Part shown: piece by piece, positions 32,626-39,427 of the stretch
Numbering within the stretch: position 1 is the first letter of the stretch
How the letters are laid out: each line of letters opens with the position of its first letter
NCBI GenBank assembly: GCA_019118605.1
Contig: DWYP01000017.1
Coordinates: forward strand, 49,701 to 113,700
DNA length: 64,000 nt
From: Candidatus Alistipes faecavium
Lineage (GTDB): Bacteria; Bacteroidota; Bacteroidia; Bacteroidales; Rikenellaceae
Direction: 5' to 3'
The notes under the pieces: generated by a model
The model's input: only the letters and a program-made list of their open reading frames with translations
What the model was told of the DNA's origin: nothing
Database searches by the model: none
Made by a program: the position numbers and the translations under genes

Positions 32626-33870
32626 TCATTCTGTTTTTTCGAACTTGTAGAGCTTGTCGCCGCGGCGGATCACCCCGGGGGTGCGGATGGCGCAGAGTTC
32701 TCCCTGCACGACCTGCTGCGCGGGTTGCCCGTCGGGGCCGTGGAGCTCTTCGAGCCGCTGCTCGGCCACTCCCGTCGTGGCCCCGAGGAAGAAGATCTCC
32801 TCGCCGCGTGCGAGCGGCGCCGCCTCGACGAGCACCTCGGCGACCGAAAGCCTGTGGTAGAAGTTCACCACCTTGCCCACGTAGACCTTGCGGCGCGTGG
32901 CGGAGGATCCGTAGGCGGGGCTGTGCTCCACCACCGGACGCCCGGCGTAATAGCCCTCCCAGAAACCGCGGTTGAAGACCGTGCGGAGGCGTTCCTTCAG
33001 CGCGGCGGCCAGCTCCGGGGTGTACTCCCCGGCCTCGAGGGCGCGCAGCGCGCGGTCGTAACACTCCACGACACGCTTGACGTACTCCGCGCCGCGGGCC
33101 CGGCCCTCGATCTTCAGCACGCGGACGCCCGCCGCGACCATCCGGTCGAGGAAGTCCACGGTGCAGAGGTCCTTGGGCGAGAGGACGTAACGCCCGTCGA
33201 TGTCGAGCTGCGCTCCGGTTTCGGTGTCCGTGACGGTGTATTTGCGGCGGCAGAGCTGGCGGCAGGCCCCGCGGTTTGCCGAGCACCCCGTCTCGTAGAG
33301 CGAGAGGTAGCATTTTCCCGAGATCGACATGCAGAGGGCACCGTGCGCGAACATCTCGATGGCCACCGGGCGGCCGTGGGGCCCGAGGATCGGCTCCCGG
33401 ACGATGCGGCGGTGGATCTCCGCGACCTGCTCGAGCGAGAGCTCGCGGGCCAGGACCACCGTGTCGGCCCATTGGGCATAGAAGCGCACGGCTTCGGAGT
33501 TGGAGATGTTGCACTGCGTGGAGATGTGTACCTGCTGTCCGATCTGCCGGGCGTAGAGGATGGCGGCCATGTCGGATGCGATGACGGCGTCGACGCCCTC
33601 GGCCCGTGCGCGGTCGATCACCGCGCGCATGTCGGCGAGCTCCTCCTCGTAGACGACGGTGTTGACCGTCAGATAGCTCTTGACGCCGGCGCGGCGGGCC
33701 GTTGCGACGATGCGCCCGAGGTCGTCGAGCGAGAAGTTCGCGGCCGAGGCGGCGCGCATGTTGAGCTTCCCGACGCCGAAGTAAACGGCGTCGGCCCCGG
33801 CCTGTATGGCCGCTGCGAGGGATTCGTACGACCCCACGGGGGCCATGATTTCGATGTCGGAACGCTTCAT
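32626..33870 (-). CDS. U32 family protein (TrhP/RlhA-like tRNA or rRNA hydroxylation)
   Basis: A 414-residue TIM-barrel protein. The U32 signature runs EMFAHGALCMSISGKCYLS, with cysteines C180, C187, C196, C203 and C207 forming the likely [4Fe-4S] site. Although classed as peptidases, characterised U32 members (TrhP/YegQ, RlhA) hydroxylate RNA using prephenate; that is the better guess here. The size and single barrel fit the TrhP branch. Its ATG is 3 nt from the stop of the prenyl synthase gene, so the two are tightly coupled. Confidence 0.88.
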   Translation of the reverse strand: MKRSDIEIMAPVGSYESLAAAIQAGADAVYFGVGKLNMRAASAANFSLDDLGRIVATARRAGVKSYLTVNTVVYEEELADMRAVIDRARAEGVDAVIASDMAAILYARQIGQQVHISTQCNISNSEAVRFYAQWADTVVLARELSLEQVAEIHRRIVREPILGPHGRPVAIEMFAHGALCMSISGKCYLSLYETGCSANRGACRQLCRRKYTVTDTETGAQLDIDGRYVLSPKDLCTVDFLDRMVAAGVRVLKIEGRARGAEYVKRVVECYDRALRALEAGEYTPELAAALKERLRTVFNRGFWEGYYAGRPVVEHSPAYGSSATRRKVYVGKVVNFYHRLSVAEVLVEAAPLARGEEIFFLGATTGVAEQRLEELHGPDGQPAQQVVQGELCAIRTPGVIRRGDKLYKFEKTE

Positions 33871-33873
33871 GGA

Positions 33874-34845
33874 TCAGTTCTTGCGCCCCATCAGGCTGCG
33901 TGCGAACTCCCGCATGCGCACGGTGCGTTCTGCGGGCACCGTGAGGGAGTCGAGGATCGAGAGGGCCCTTTCGAAGCGCACCTCTATCTGCTGTTCGGTC
34001 AGGCGGGGCACGTCGAGACGGTCGTAGACGGCCTTCACGGCGGCGATCTTCGCCTCGTCGTCGAGCGTCGGGTTGCGGTATGTCGTGCGGAGGATTTCGC
34101 GCGTGGGTTCGTCGGCGTGGCTCATCGCCGTAATCATCAGATAGGTCTTTTTCCCTTCGAGGATGTCGCCGCCGATGGCCTTTCCGAGGCGTTCGTCGCC
34201 GTAGCTGTCGAGCAGGTCGTCCTGGAGCTGGAAGGCGAGTCCGAGCTCTGTGGCGAAGCGGCGGAGTTTCCGGCAGTCGGATTCGGGGGCTCCACCCAGC
34301 AGGGCGCCTATGGTCACCGATCCGGCCAGCAGGGCCGAGGTCTTCAGCTCGATCATGTGCATGTATTCGACCACCGAGACCTTCGTCTTGCACTCGAAGT
34401 CCATGTCGTACTGCTGACCTTCGCAGACCTCGAGGGCCATGGTGTTGAAGGTTGCGAGAACCTGCTGCATCCGTTCTTTGGGCACGAGTTCGAGCAGCCG
34501 GTATGCCTGTATGAGCATGGCGTCTCCCGAGAGTATGGCGACGTTCTGTCCCCAGCGGGCATATACGGAGGGTTTTCCGCGGCGCATGGAGGCGTTGTCC
34601 ATGATGTCGTCGTGCAGGAGCGTGAAGTTGTGGAATACCTCGACGGCCGCGGCTGCGGGCATCGCGGGCTGCAGGTCGTCGGAGAATATTCCGCAGGCGA
34701 GCAGCAGCAGCATCGGGCGCAGTCGTTTGCCTCCTCCTGCGAGGGAGTATCCGATGGGCGCATAGAGGAGTTCGGGCTCAGCCGGGAATTCGGCCTGGGC
34801 GAGGTAATTCTCGATGATGGAGAGCAGCTGCTCGTTTGTTTGCAT
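33874..34845 (-). CDS. Polyprenyl (trans-isoprenyl) diphosphate synthase
   Basis: A 323-residue enzyme that condenses IPP units onto an allylic diphosphate. The first Asp-rich motif is DDIMD (79-83) and the second DDLLD (209-213), with GGGKRLRP upstream. An aromatic residue (F74) sits five positions before the first motif, which in this family favours short products such as FPP or GGPP; this is inference. It draws on the MEP pathway (ispG and ispH are both in this window). The long open frame upstream of 34845 is spurious; the ATG at 34845 starts the conserved region. Confidence 0.92.
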   Translation of the reverse strand: MQTNEQLLSIIENYLAQAEFPAEPELLYAPIGYSLAGGGKRLRPMLLLLACGIFSDDLQPAMPAAAAVEVFHNFTLLHDDIMDNASMRRGKPSVYARWGQNVAILSGDAMLIQAYRLLELVPKERMQQVLATFNTMALEVCEGQQYDMDFECKTKVSVVEYMHMIELKTSALLAGSVTIGALLGGAPESDCRKLRRFATELGLAFQLQDDLLDSYGDERLGKAIGGDILEGKKTYLMITAMSHADEPTREILRTTYRNPTLDDEAKIAAVKAVYDRLDVPRLTEQQIEVRFERALSILDSLTVPAERTVRMREFARSLMGRKN

Positions 34846-34892
34846 GGCGGAAAAAGGGTTTAGGACGCAAAGCCGGGTGTCCGGGATCGACA

Positions 34893-34900
34893 CAAAAGTA
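34893..34900 (-). promoter_or_regulatory. -7 box for the prenyl synthase operon
   Basis: TACTTTTG on the minus strand, about 48 nt before the ATG. It lies back to back with the ROK promoter, the two -7 boxes being 33 bp apart. Confidence 0.5.
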
Positions 34901-34909
34901 AAAAAAAAG

Positions 34910-34940
34910 TTTGGAGTAGCCGAATTTTGCGTTAACTTTG
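34910..34940 (+). promoter_or_regulatory. Promoter of the ROK kinase gene
   Basis: TTTG at 34910-34913, a 19-bp spacer and TAACTTTG at 34933-34940: a full match to the Bacteroidota consensus. The leader is about 43 nt. Confidence 0.8.
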
Positions 34941-34989
34941 TTGATATCATTAAAAAACCGGGAAAATCAAAATTAACTTGAATGCACCT

Positions 34990-35991
34990 ATGAAAAAACT
35001 TGCAATCGGCGTGGACATCGGCGGCATCAACACCGCTTTCGGCCTTGTGGATGAAAACGGCGACCTGTACGCCGAATCGGTCATCTCGACCAAGAAATAC
35101 CCTTATGTCGACGACTATCCTGCCTATGTGGAGGATCTTTGCGACTCGATGAAGGCGCTTTCGCAGAGCGTATCTTTCGACTACGAACTGATGGGCATCG
35201 GCATCGGGGCCCCCAATGCCAACTACCACAAGGGGACGATCGAGACTCCGGCCAATCTCTGGCGCTTCAAGGAGACCGATGCGGACCGGACCCCGGAGCG
35301 GCGCATCTTCCACCTTGCGGAGGACATCGCACGGCGGTTCGACGGCACGAAGGTGCTCGTCACCAACGACGCCAACGCCGCGACGATCGGCGAGATGATC
35401 TACGGCAACGCCAAGGGCATGAAGGACTTCGTCATGATCACCCTCGGCACGGGCCTGGGCTCGGGATTCGTCTCCAACGGGGAGATGATCTACGGACACG
35501 ACGGATTTGCCGGGGAGTTCGGCCACGTGATCGTCGAGCGCAACGGCCGGGAGTGCGGCTGCGGACGCCGCGGCTGCCTGGAGACCTACGTCTCGGCAAC
35601 GGGTATCAAGCGCACGGCCTTCGAGCTGATGGCCAAGATGAACGCTCCGAGCAAACTGCGCGACATTGCCTTCAGCGACCTCGACGCGTCGATGATTTCG
35701 GCCGCTGCCGAGCAGGGCGACGCCATTGCCAGGGAGGCCTTCCGCTTCACGGGCGAGATGCTGGGCCGCGCCCTTGCCGACGTGGTGACGGTGACCTCTC
35801 CGGAGGCGATCTTCCTCTTCGGGGGGCTGTCGAAGGCCGGGAAGCTGATCTTCGAACCCACGCAGTGGTACATGGAGGAGAACATGCTCTTCGTCTTCAA
35901 GAACAAGGTGAAGCTGCTCCCGAGCGGCATCCAGGGCAAGAATGCCGCGATCCTCGGAGCTTCGGCGCTGATCTGGCAGGATACGAAATAG
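34990..35991 (+). CDS. ROK family sugar kinase (glucokinase-like)
   Basis: A 333-residue ATP-dependent hexose kinase of the ROK family, without the N-terminal HTH of ROK repressors. It has the phosphate loop GVDIGGINTAFG, VTNDANAATIGEM with the catalytic Asp, and the ROK zinc signature GHVIVERNGRECGCGRRGCLE. The sugar is not certain; glucose is the default. The ATG at 34990 is used; a TTG at 34978 precedes it in frame. It may phosphorylate glucose released by the GH77/GH13 pair at 37-42 kb. Confidence 0.9.
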   Translation: MKKLAIGVDIGGINTAFGLVDENGDLYAESVISTKKYPYVDDYPAYVEDLCDSMKALSQSVSFDYELMGIGIGAPNANYHKGTIETPANLWRFKETDADRTPERRIFHLAEDIARRFDGTKVLVTNDANAATIGEMIYGNAKGMKDFVMITLGTGLGSGFVSNGEMIYGHDGFAGEFGHVIVERNGRECGCGRRGCLETYVSATGIKRTAFELMAKMNAPSKLRDIAFSDLDASMISAAAEQGDAIAREAFRFTGEMLGRALADVVTVTSPEAIFLFGGLSKAGKLIFEPTQWYMEENMLFVFKNKVKLLPSGIQGKNAAILGASALIWQDTK

Positions 35992-36014
35992 CCCCGGTCT
36001 GACCGGCGGACGAC

Positions 36015-36052
36015 ACGACGGGGCCCTCGCGCAAAGGGCTCCGTCGTATTTT
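36015..36052 (+). terminator. Intrinsic terminator of the ROK gene
   Basis: A 13-bp stem ACGACGGGGCCCT / AGGGCTCCGTCGT (one G-U pair) is followed by ATTTT. Confidence 0.8.
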
Positions 36053-36140
36053 CCGGCACTCCGGTTCCGGACGCCCCTCCAACAGCCCCCTCCAACACGA
36101 TCCCTCCGACACCCCTTCCGATACACCCCAATCCGACAGA
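36053..36140 (+). repeat. C-rich, G-poor leader tract before the SGNH gene
   Basis: It consists of short degenerate units such as CCCCTCCAACA, CCCTCCAACA and CCCTCCGACA, very low in G. It follows the ROK terminator and runs to within 11 nt of the next ATG. No gene lies in it. It resembles the other C-rich gaps in the window. Confidence 0.55.
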
Positions 36141-36151
36141 AACCCTACACC

Positions 36152-37225
36152 ATGAAACGATTCATCATCCTTTGCGCCGCATTGCTTGCGGCCGTGACCT
36201 CCGAGGCCCAAATGAGATTCGTGGATGCCACGGAGCTGACGCTCCTCGGACAGGCGCTTCCGACCTCGCATCCCTACCACCGCATCGACACCGCCCGCTA
36301 CAAGGGCTTCACGCGGAGCGAGAACCAGCAGGTGCGCTGCACGGCAGGCCTTGCGCTGGTCTTCCGCACGAACACCACGCGCCTGGACCTTCATCCCGAA
36401 TACGCACCCTATGTCCATAAGGGGGCCAATTCGCCGCGCATTGCGACCGAAGGGTTCGACCTCTACATCCGGCGCGGCGGCGAATGGGTCTACGCGTCGT
36501 CGCTGGCCCCGAAGAAGCGGGGCGAGCGCTTCACGCTCATCGAACACATGGACGCCTCCGAAAAGGAGTGCCTGCTGTACCTTCCCAACTACAGCGAACT
36601 GCTCTCGCTGCAGGTCGGGGTCGACGAGGGCGCCGACCTTGCGCCGATGGAGAATCCTTTCCGGCACAAGATCGTGATCTTCGGGTCGAGCTTCACGCAC
36701 GGGATCAGCACCAGCCGCGCGGGCATGAGCTACCCGATGCAGATCGAGCGCAACACGGGGCTCTATTTCTGCAGCATCGCCTGCAGCGGGAACTGCAAGC
36801 TGCAGCCCTACTTCGCCGACTACCTTGCCGACGTGAAGGATGCCGACGCGATGGTTTTCGATGCCTTTTCGAACCCCTCGGCGGCGATGATCGAGGAGCG
36901 CCTGATCCCCTTCATCGAGCGGATCCGCGCGTCGCTCCCCGCGACGCCGCTGATCTTCGTGCAGACGATCTACCGCGAGGGCGGGAACTTCAACCTCGAG
37001 GTGCGGCGGAAGGAGGAGGCGAAGCGCGAGATGGCGCGGCGGATGATGAAACGTGCGATGAAACGCTTCGAAGGGGTCTACTTCCTCGACATCCCCGACC
37101 TCACGGGCGACGACCATGTGACCTCGGCCGACGGCACGCACCCCTCCGATCTGGGCTATTGGCGCTGGGCGCAGCGGCTGCAGCCCGAACTGCTGCGGGT
37201 GCTCGGCGAATGCGGCATCCGCTGA
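36152..37225 (+). CDS. Secreted SGNH hydrolase with GxDLY N-terminal domain
   Basis: A 357-residue exported protein (signal peptide about 1-19, ending SEAQ). Residues about 25-165 form the N-terminal beta domain known from 'GxDLY' esterases; the motif itself is GFDLY (101-105). The SGNH domain starts at KIVIFGSSFTHG, with S180 as nucleophile in GSS, and ends with ADGTHPSDLGYWRWA carrying the catalytic Asp and His. The Asn of block III is less clear (VFDAFSNP). It is likely to deacylate a glycan outside the inner membrane; substrate unknown. It is monocistronic with a terminator directly after. Confidence 0.9.
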   Translation: MKRFIILCAALLAAVTSEAQMRFVDATELTLLGQALPTSHPYHRIDTARYKGFTRSENQQVRCTAGLALVFRTNTTRLDLHPEYAPYVHKGANSPRIATEGFDLYIRRGGEWVYASSLAPKKRGERFTLIEHMDASEKECLLYLPNYSELLSLQVGVDEGADLAPMENPFRHKIVIFGSSFTHGISTSRAGMSYPMQIERNTGLYFCSIACSGNCKLQPYFADYLADVKDADAMVFDAFSNPSAAMIEERLIPFIERIRASLPATPLIFVQTIYREGGNFNLEVRRKEEAKREMARRMMKRAMKRFEGVYFLDIPDLTGDDHVTSADGTHPSDLGYWRWAQRLQPELLRVLGECGIR

Positions 37226-37250
37226 CGCCGCCCGGCACATCCCGAACCCG

Positions 37251-37284
37251 AAAGGAGCATCCCCCGACGGAGGATGCTCCTTTT
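37251..37284. terminator. Intrinsic terminator between the SGNH gene and the GH13 gene
   Basis: The stem AAAGGAGCATCC / GGATGCTCCTTTT is flanked by T-rich sequence on the plus strand and lies between convergent genes. Confidence 0.8.
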
Positions 37285-37536
37285 GTTGTGTCCGACAGCC
37301 TTCCAGCCGACCTTCCGGCCGATCCTTCAGCGGGCCTTCCGGCACCGACCTTCCTTTCCTGCCGGGTCGCCGCAACTTTTCCGGAACACGGCCCTGCACC
37401 CCGAAACACCGCGCCGCCTCCGAATCGCCGCCTCCGAATCGCCGCATCCCGACACCGCTCCGTACCCCGAATCGCCGCGCCGCACCCGAATCGCCGCACC
37501 TGAAATACTGTGGCCTCTCCGCCCGGGAAGCCGCAA
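37285..37536. repeat. C-rich degenerate repeat region between convergent genes
   Basis: No gene was found. The plus strand is C-rich with units CCTTCCGGC in the first half and four copies of CCGAATCGCCGC in the second (for example GCCTCCGAATCGCC twice in tandem). Short open frames here on both strands are Arg/Pro or Arg/Gly-rich products of the repeat. Confidence 0.6.
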
Positions 37537-39399
37537 TCAGCGGCGGAACTCCACGACCAGCGCCTGCCGCGGCCCGACGACGGTGGCGTCGGAGAGCGTG
37601 ACCGGCTCGCCCGTGAGGACGTTGCGGCCTTCGCGCAGCCCCCGGGCGATCTCGGCGTAGTGCGACCACGGAATGCGCCTCTTTCCGCGGGCGTTGTTGA
37701 TGAAAACGAAGACGGCTTCCGCGTCGTCGTAGCGGAAAAAGGCGTAGGTGTTGTCCTGCGGGAAGAAGTGCATCGTGCGGCCGTGGTGGATCACGGATTT
37801 GCCCCTGCGCCACTGGAAGAGCCTGCGCGTGAATTCGAAGAGCTCCTTTTCGACTCCCGTGCGGCCTTCTGCCGGGAAGAGGTTCCGTTCGTCGGAGGCC
37901 CATCCTCCGGGGAAGTCGACGCGCAGCCCGCCGTGCCCCTGCGAGCGGTCTTTCGACGTGAACATCATCTCGTCGCCTGCGAAGAGCTGCGGAATGCCGC
38001 GCAGGGTGGCGAGCAGCGTCAGGGCGAGCTTCATCCGCCGGGGATCGCGGCGCAGGAGGTCGCCGATGCGCTCGGTGTCGTGGTTTCCGACAAAAATCAC
38101 CAGCTTCGAGAGGTCGTGGTACACGAAGTCGTGCGACAGACAGTCGTAAACCCGAACCATCCCCTCCCCGGGCCGCGAAGACCCCGATGCGAGCGCGCGG
38201 CAGAGGGCCTCCTGCAGGGGGAAGTCCATGACCGACGGGAGGTGCGAATCGAACCCGTCGCGGTTTGCGTTTCCTCCCTGCCAGTATGCCAGCTGCGGGA
38301 TCGAGGCAGTCCAGCACTCGCCCACGATGTTCAACTTCGGATATTCGCGGCGCACCGCGGCGCACCAGCGGCTCATCGGCCCCTTCTCGTTGTAGGGGTA
38401 GGTGTCGACGCGCAGTCCGTCCAGATCGGCATATTCGACCCACCACACGGCCCACTGTTCGAAGTAGCGCAGCACATAGGGGTTGTCGAGGTTCATGTCG
38501 GGCATCGAGGGCACGAACCATCCGCTCTCCTGCAGATGCAGGTCGTATTCCGAGGCGTGGGGATCCATGTTCGTCGAGAAGCGGTGGTTGGTTCCCGTGT
38601 ACTCGGGGAATTGGTGGATCCAGTCCGCGAAGGGCAGGTCGCGCATCCACCAGTGGGCCGTTCCGCAGTGGTTCGTCACCACGTCCATGATTACCTTCAG
38701 CCCCTTTTCGTGGGCGGCGGCAACCATTCCGCGGTACTCCTCGTTCGTGCCGAAGCGCGGGTCGATGCGGTAGTGGTCGGCGCAGGCGTATCCGTGGTAC
38801 GAACCCTCGGGCTGGTCGTCGAGCAGCAGGGGCGTGGGCCACAGTACCGTCGCCCCCAGCGCGGCGATGTAGTCCAGGTGTTCGCGCATGCCGCGGATGT
38901 CTCCTCCGTGGCGTCCGAAGAGGGCCGCGCGGTCGGCCTTCTCCCGCGTGTCGGGGGTGGAGTCGGTCGAAGGGTTCCCGTCGGCGAAACGGTCGGGCAT
39001 CAGCAGGTAGATCAGGTCGGCCGTCGAGAAGCTCTCCCTTTCGGCCGAAGCCTTGCGGCGCGGCGCGATCCGATAGGGGGCGCGGTAAACCCGGCCGCCG
39101 TCCGAGAGGACTATTTCGTAGCGCCCCGGAACGGCGTCGGGGGCGATTGCGACGTCGACGAAGAGGTAGTTCGGACTCTCGGCCCGGTGTACGGCGGCGA
39201 CCTTCACCCGCGGGTCTCCTTCGATGCGGACGTCGCAGTCGCGGATGCCCTCCCCGGCGACGAGCAGCTGCAGGGGCGTCTGCATCCCCGTCCACCACGA
39301 AGGGGGCTCGATCCGGGAGATTCCGCACGGCGCGCCCGCTTCGGGCGCGGAGCCGGAAGGATGCTCCCCGGGAAACTTGTCGGCGGTTGCGTGTGTCAT
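37537..39399 (-). CDS. GH13 alpha-amylase-family enzyme (neopullulanase/cyclomaltodextrinase-like)
   Basis: A 620-residue glucan hydrolase. An N-terminal beta domain (about 25-112, SRIEPPSWWTGM as in SusA-type enzymes) precedes the barrel. Catalytic residues are all present: D332 (GLRVDTYP), E361 (IVGECW) and D441 (FVGNHDTER). A C-terminal beta domain ends the protein. There is no signal peptide, so unlike SusA it probably works in the cytoplasm on stored or imported alpha-glucans. It starts 28 nt after the GH77 gene and so is in one operon with it. Confidence 0.92.
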   Translation of the reverse strand: MTHATADKFPGEHPSGSAPEAGAPCGISRIEPPSWWTGMQTPLQLLVAGEGIRDCDVRIEGDPRVKVAAVHRAESPNYLFVDVAIAPDAVPGRYEIVLSDGGRVYRAPYRIAPRRKASAERESFSTADLIYLLMPDRFADGNPSTDSTPDTREKADRAALFGRHGGDIRGMREHLDYIAALGATVLWPTPLLLDDQPEGSYHGYACADHYRIDPRFGTNEEYRGMVAAAHEKGLKVIMDVVTNHCGTAHWWMRDLPFADWIHQFPEYTGTNHRFSTNMDPHASEYDLHLQESGWFVPSMPDMNLDNPYVLRYFEQWAVWWVEYADLDGLRVDTYPYNEKGPMSRWCAAVRREYPKLNIVGECWTASIPQLAYWQGGNANRDGFDSHLPSVMDFPLQEALCRALASGSSRPGEGMVRVYDCLSHDFVYHDLSKLVIFVGNHDTERIGDLLRRDPRRMKLALTLLATLRGIPQLFAGDEMMFTSKDRSQGHGGLRVDFPGGWASDERNLFPAEGRTGVEKELFEFTRRLFQWRRGKSVIHHGRTMHFFPQDNTYAFFRYDDAEAVFVFINNARGKRRIPWSHYAEIARGLREGRNVLTGEPVTLSDATVVGPRQALVVEFRR

Positions 39400-39427
39400 G
39401 GCGGAGGATGTTTTTCGACGCGGGGCG

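Noticed and set aside
29724..32975. Plus-strand open frame of 1083 codons over MFS, HGSNAT-like and U32 genes
   Set aside because: Antisense shadow with Arg/Glu/Gly-rich low-complexity product.
35897..39328. Minus-strand open frame of 1143 codons across the GH13 and SGNH regions
   Set aside because: It is a shifted frame of the GH13 gene continued through repeats and the antisense of the plus-strand SGNH gene; no domain is present.
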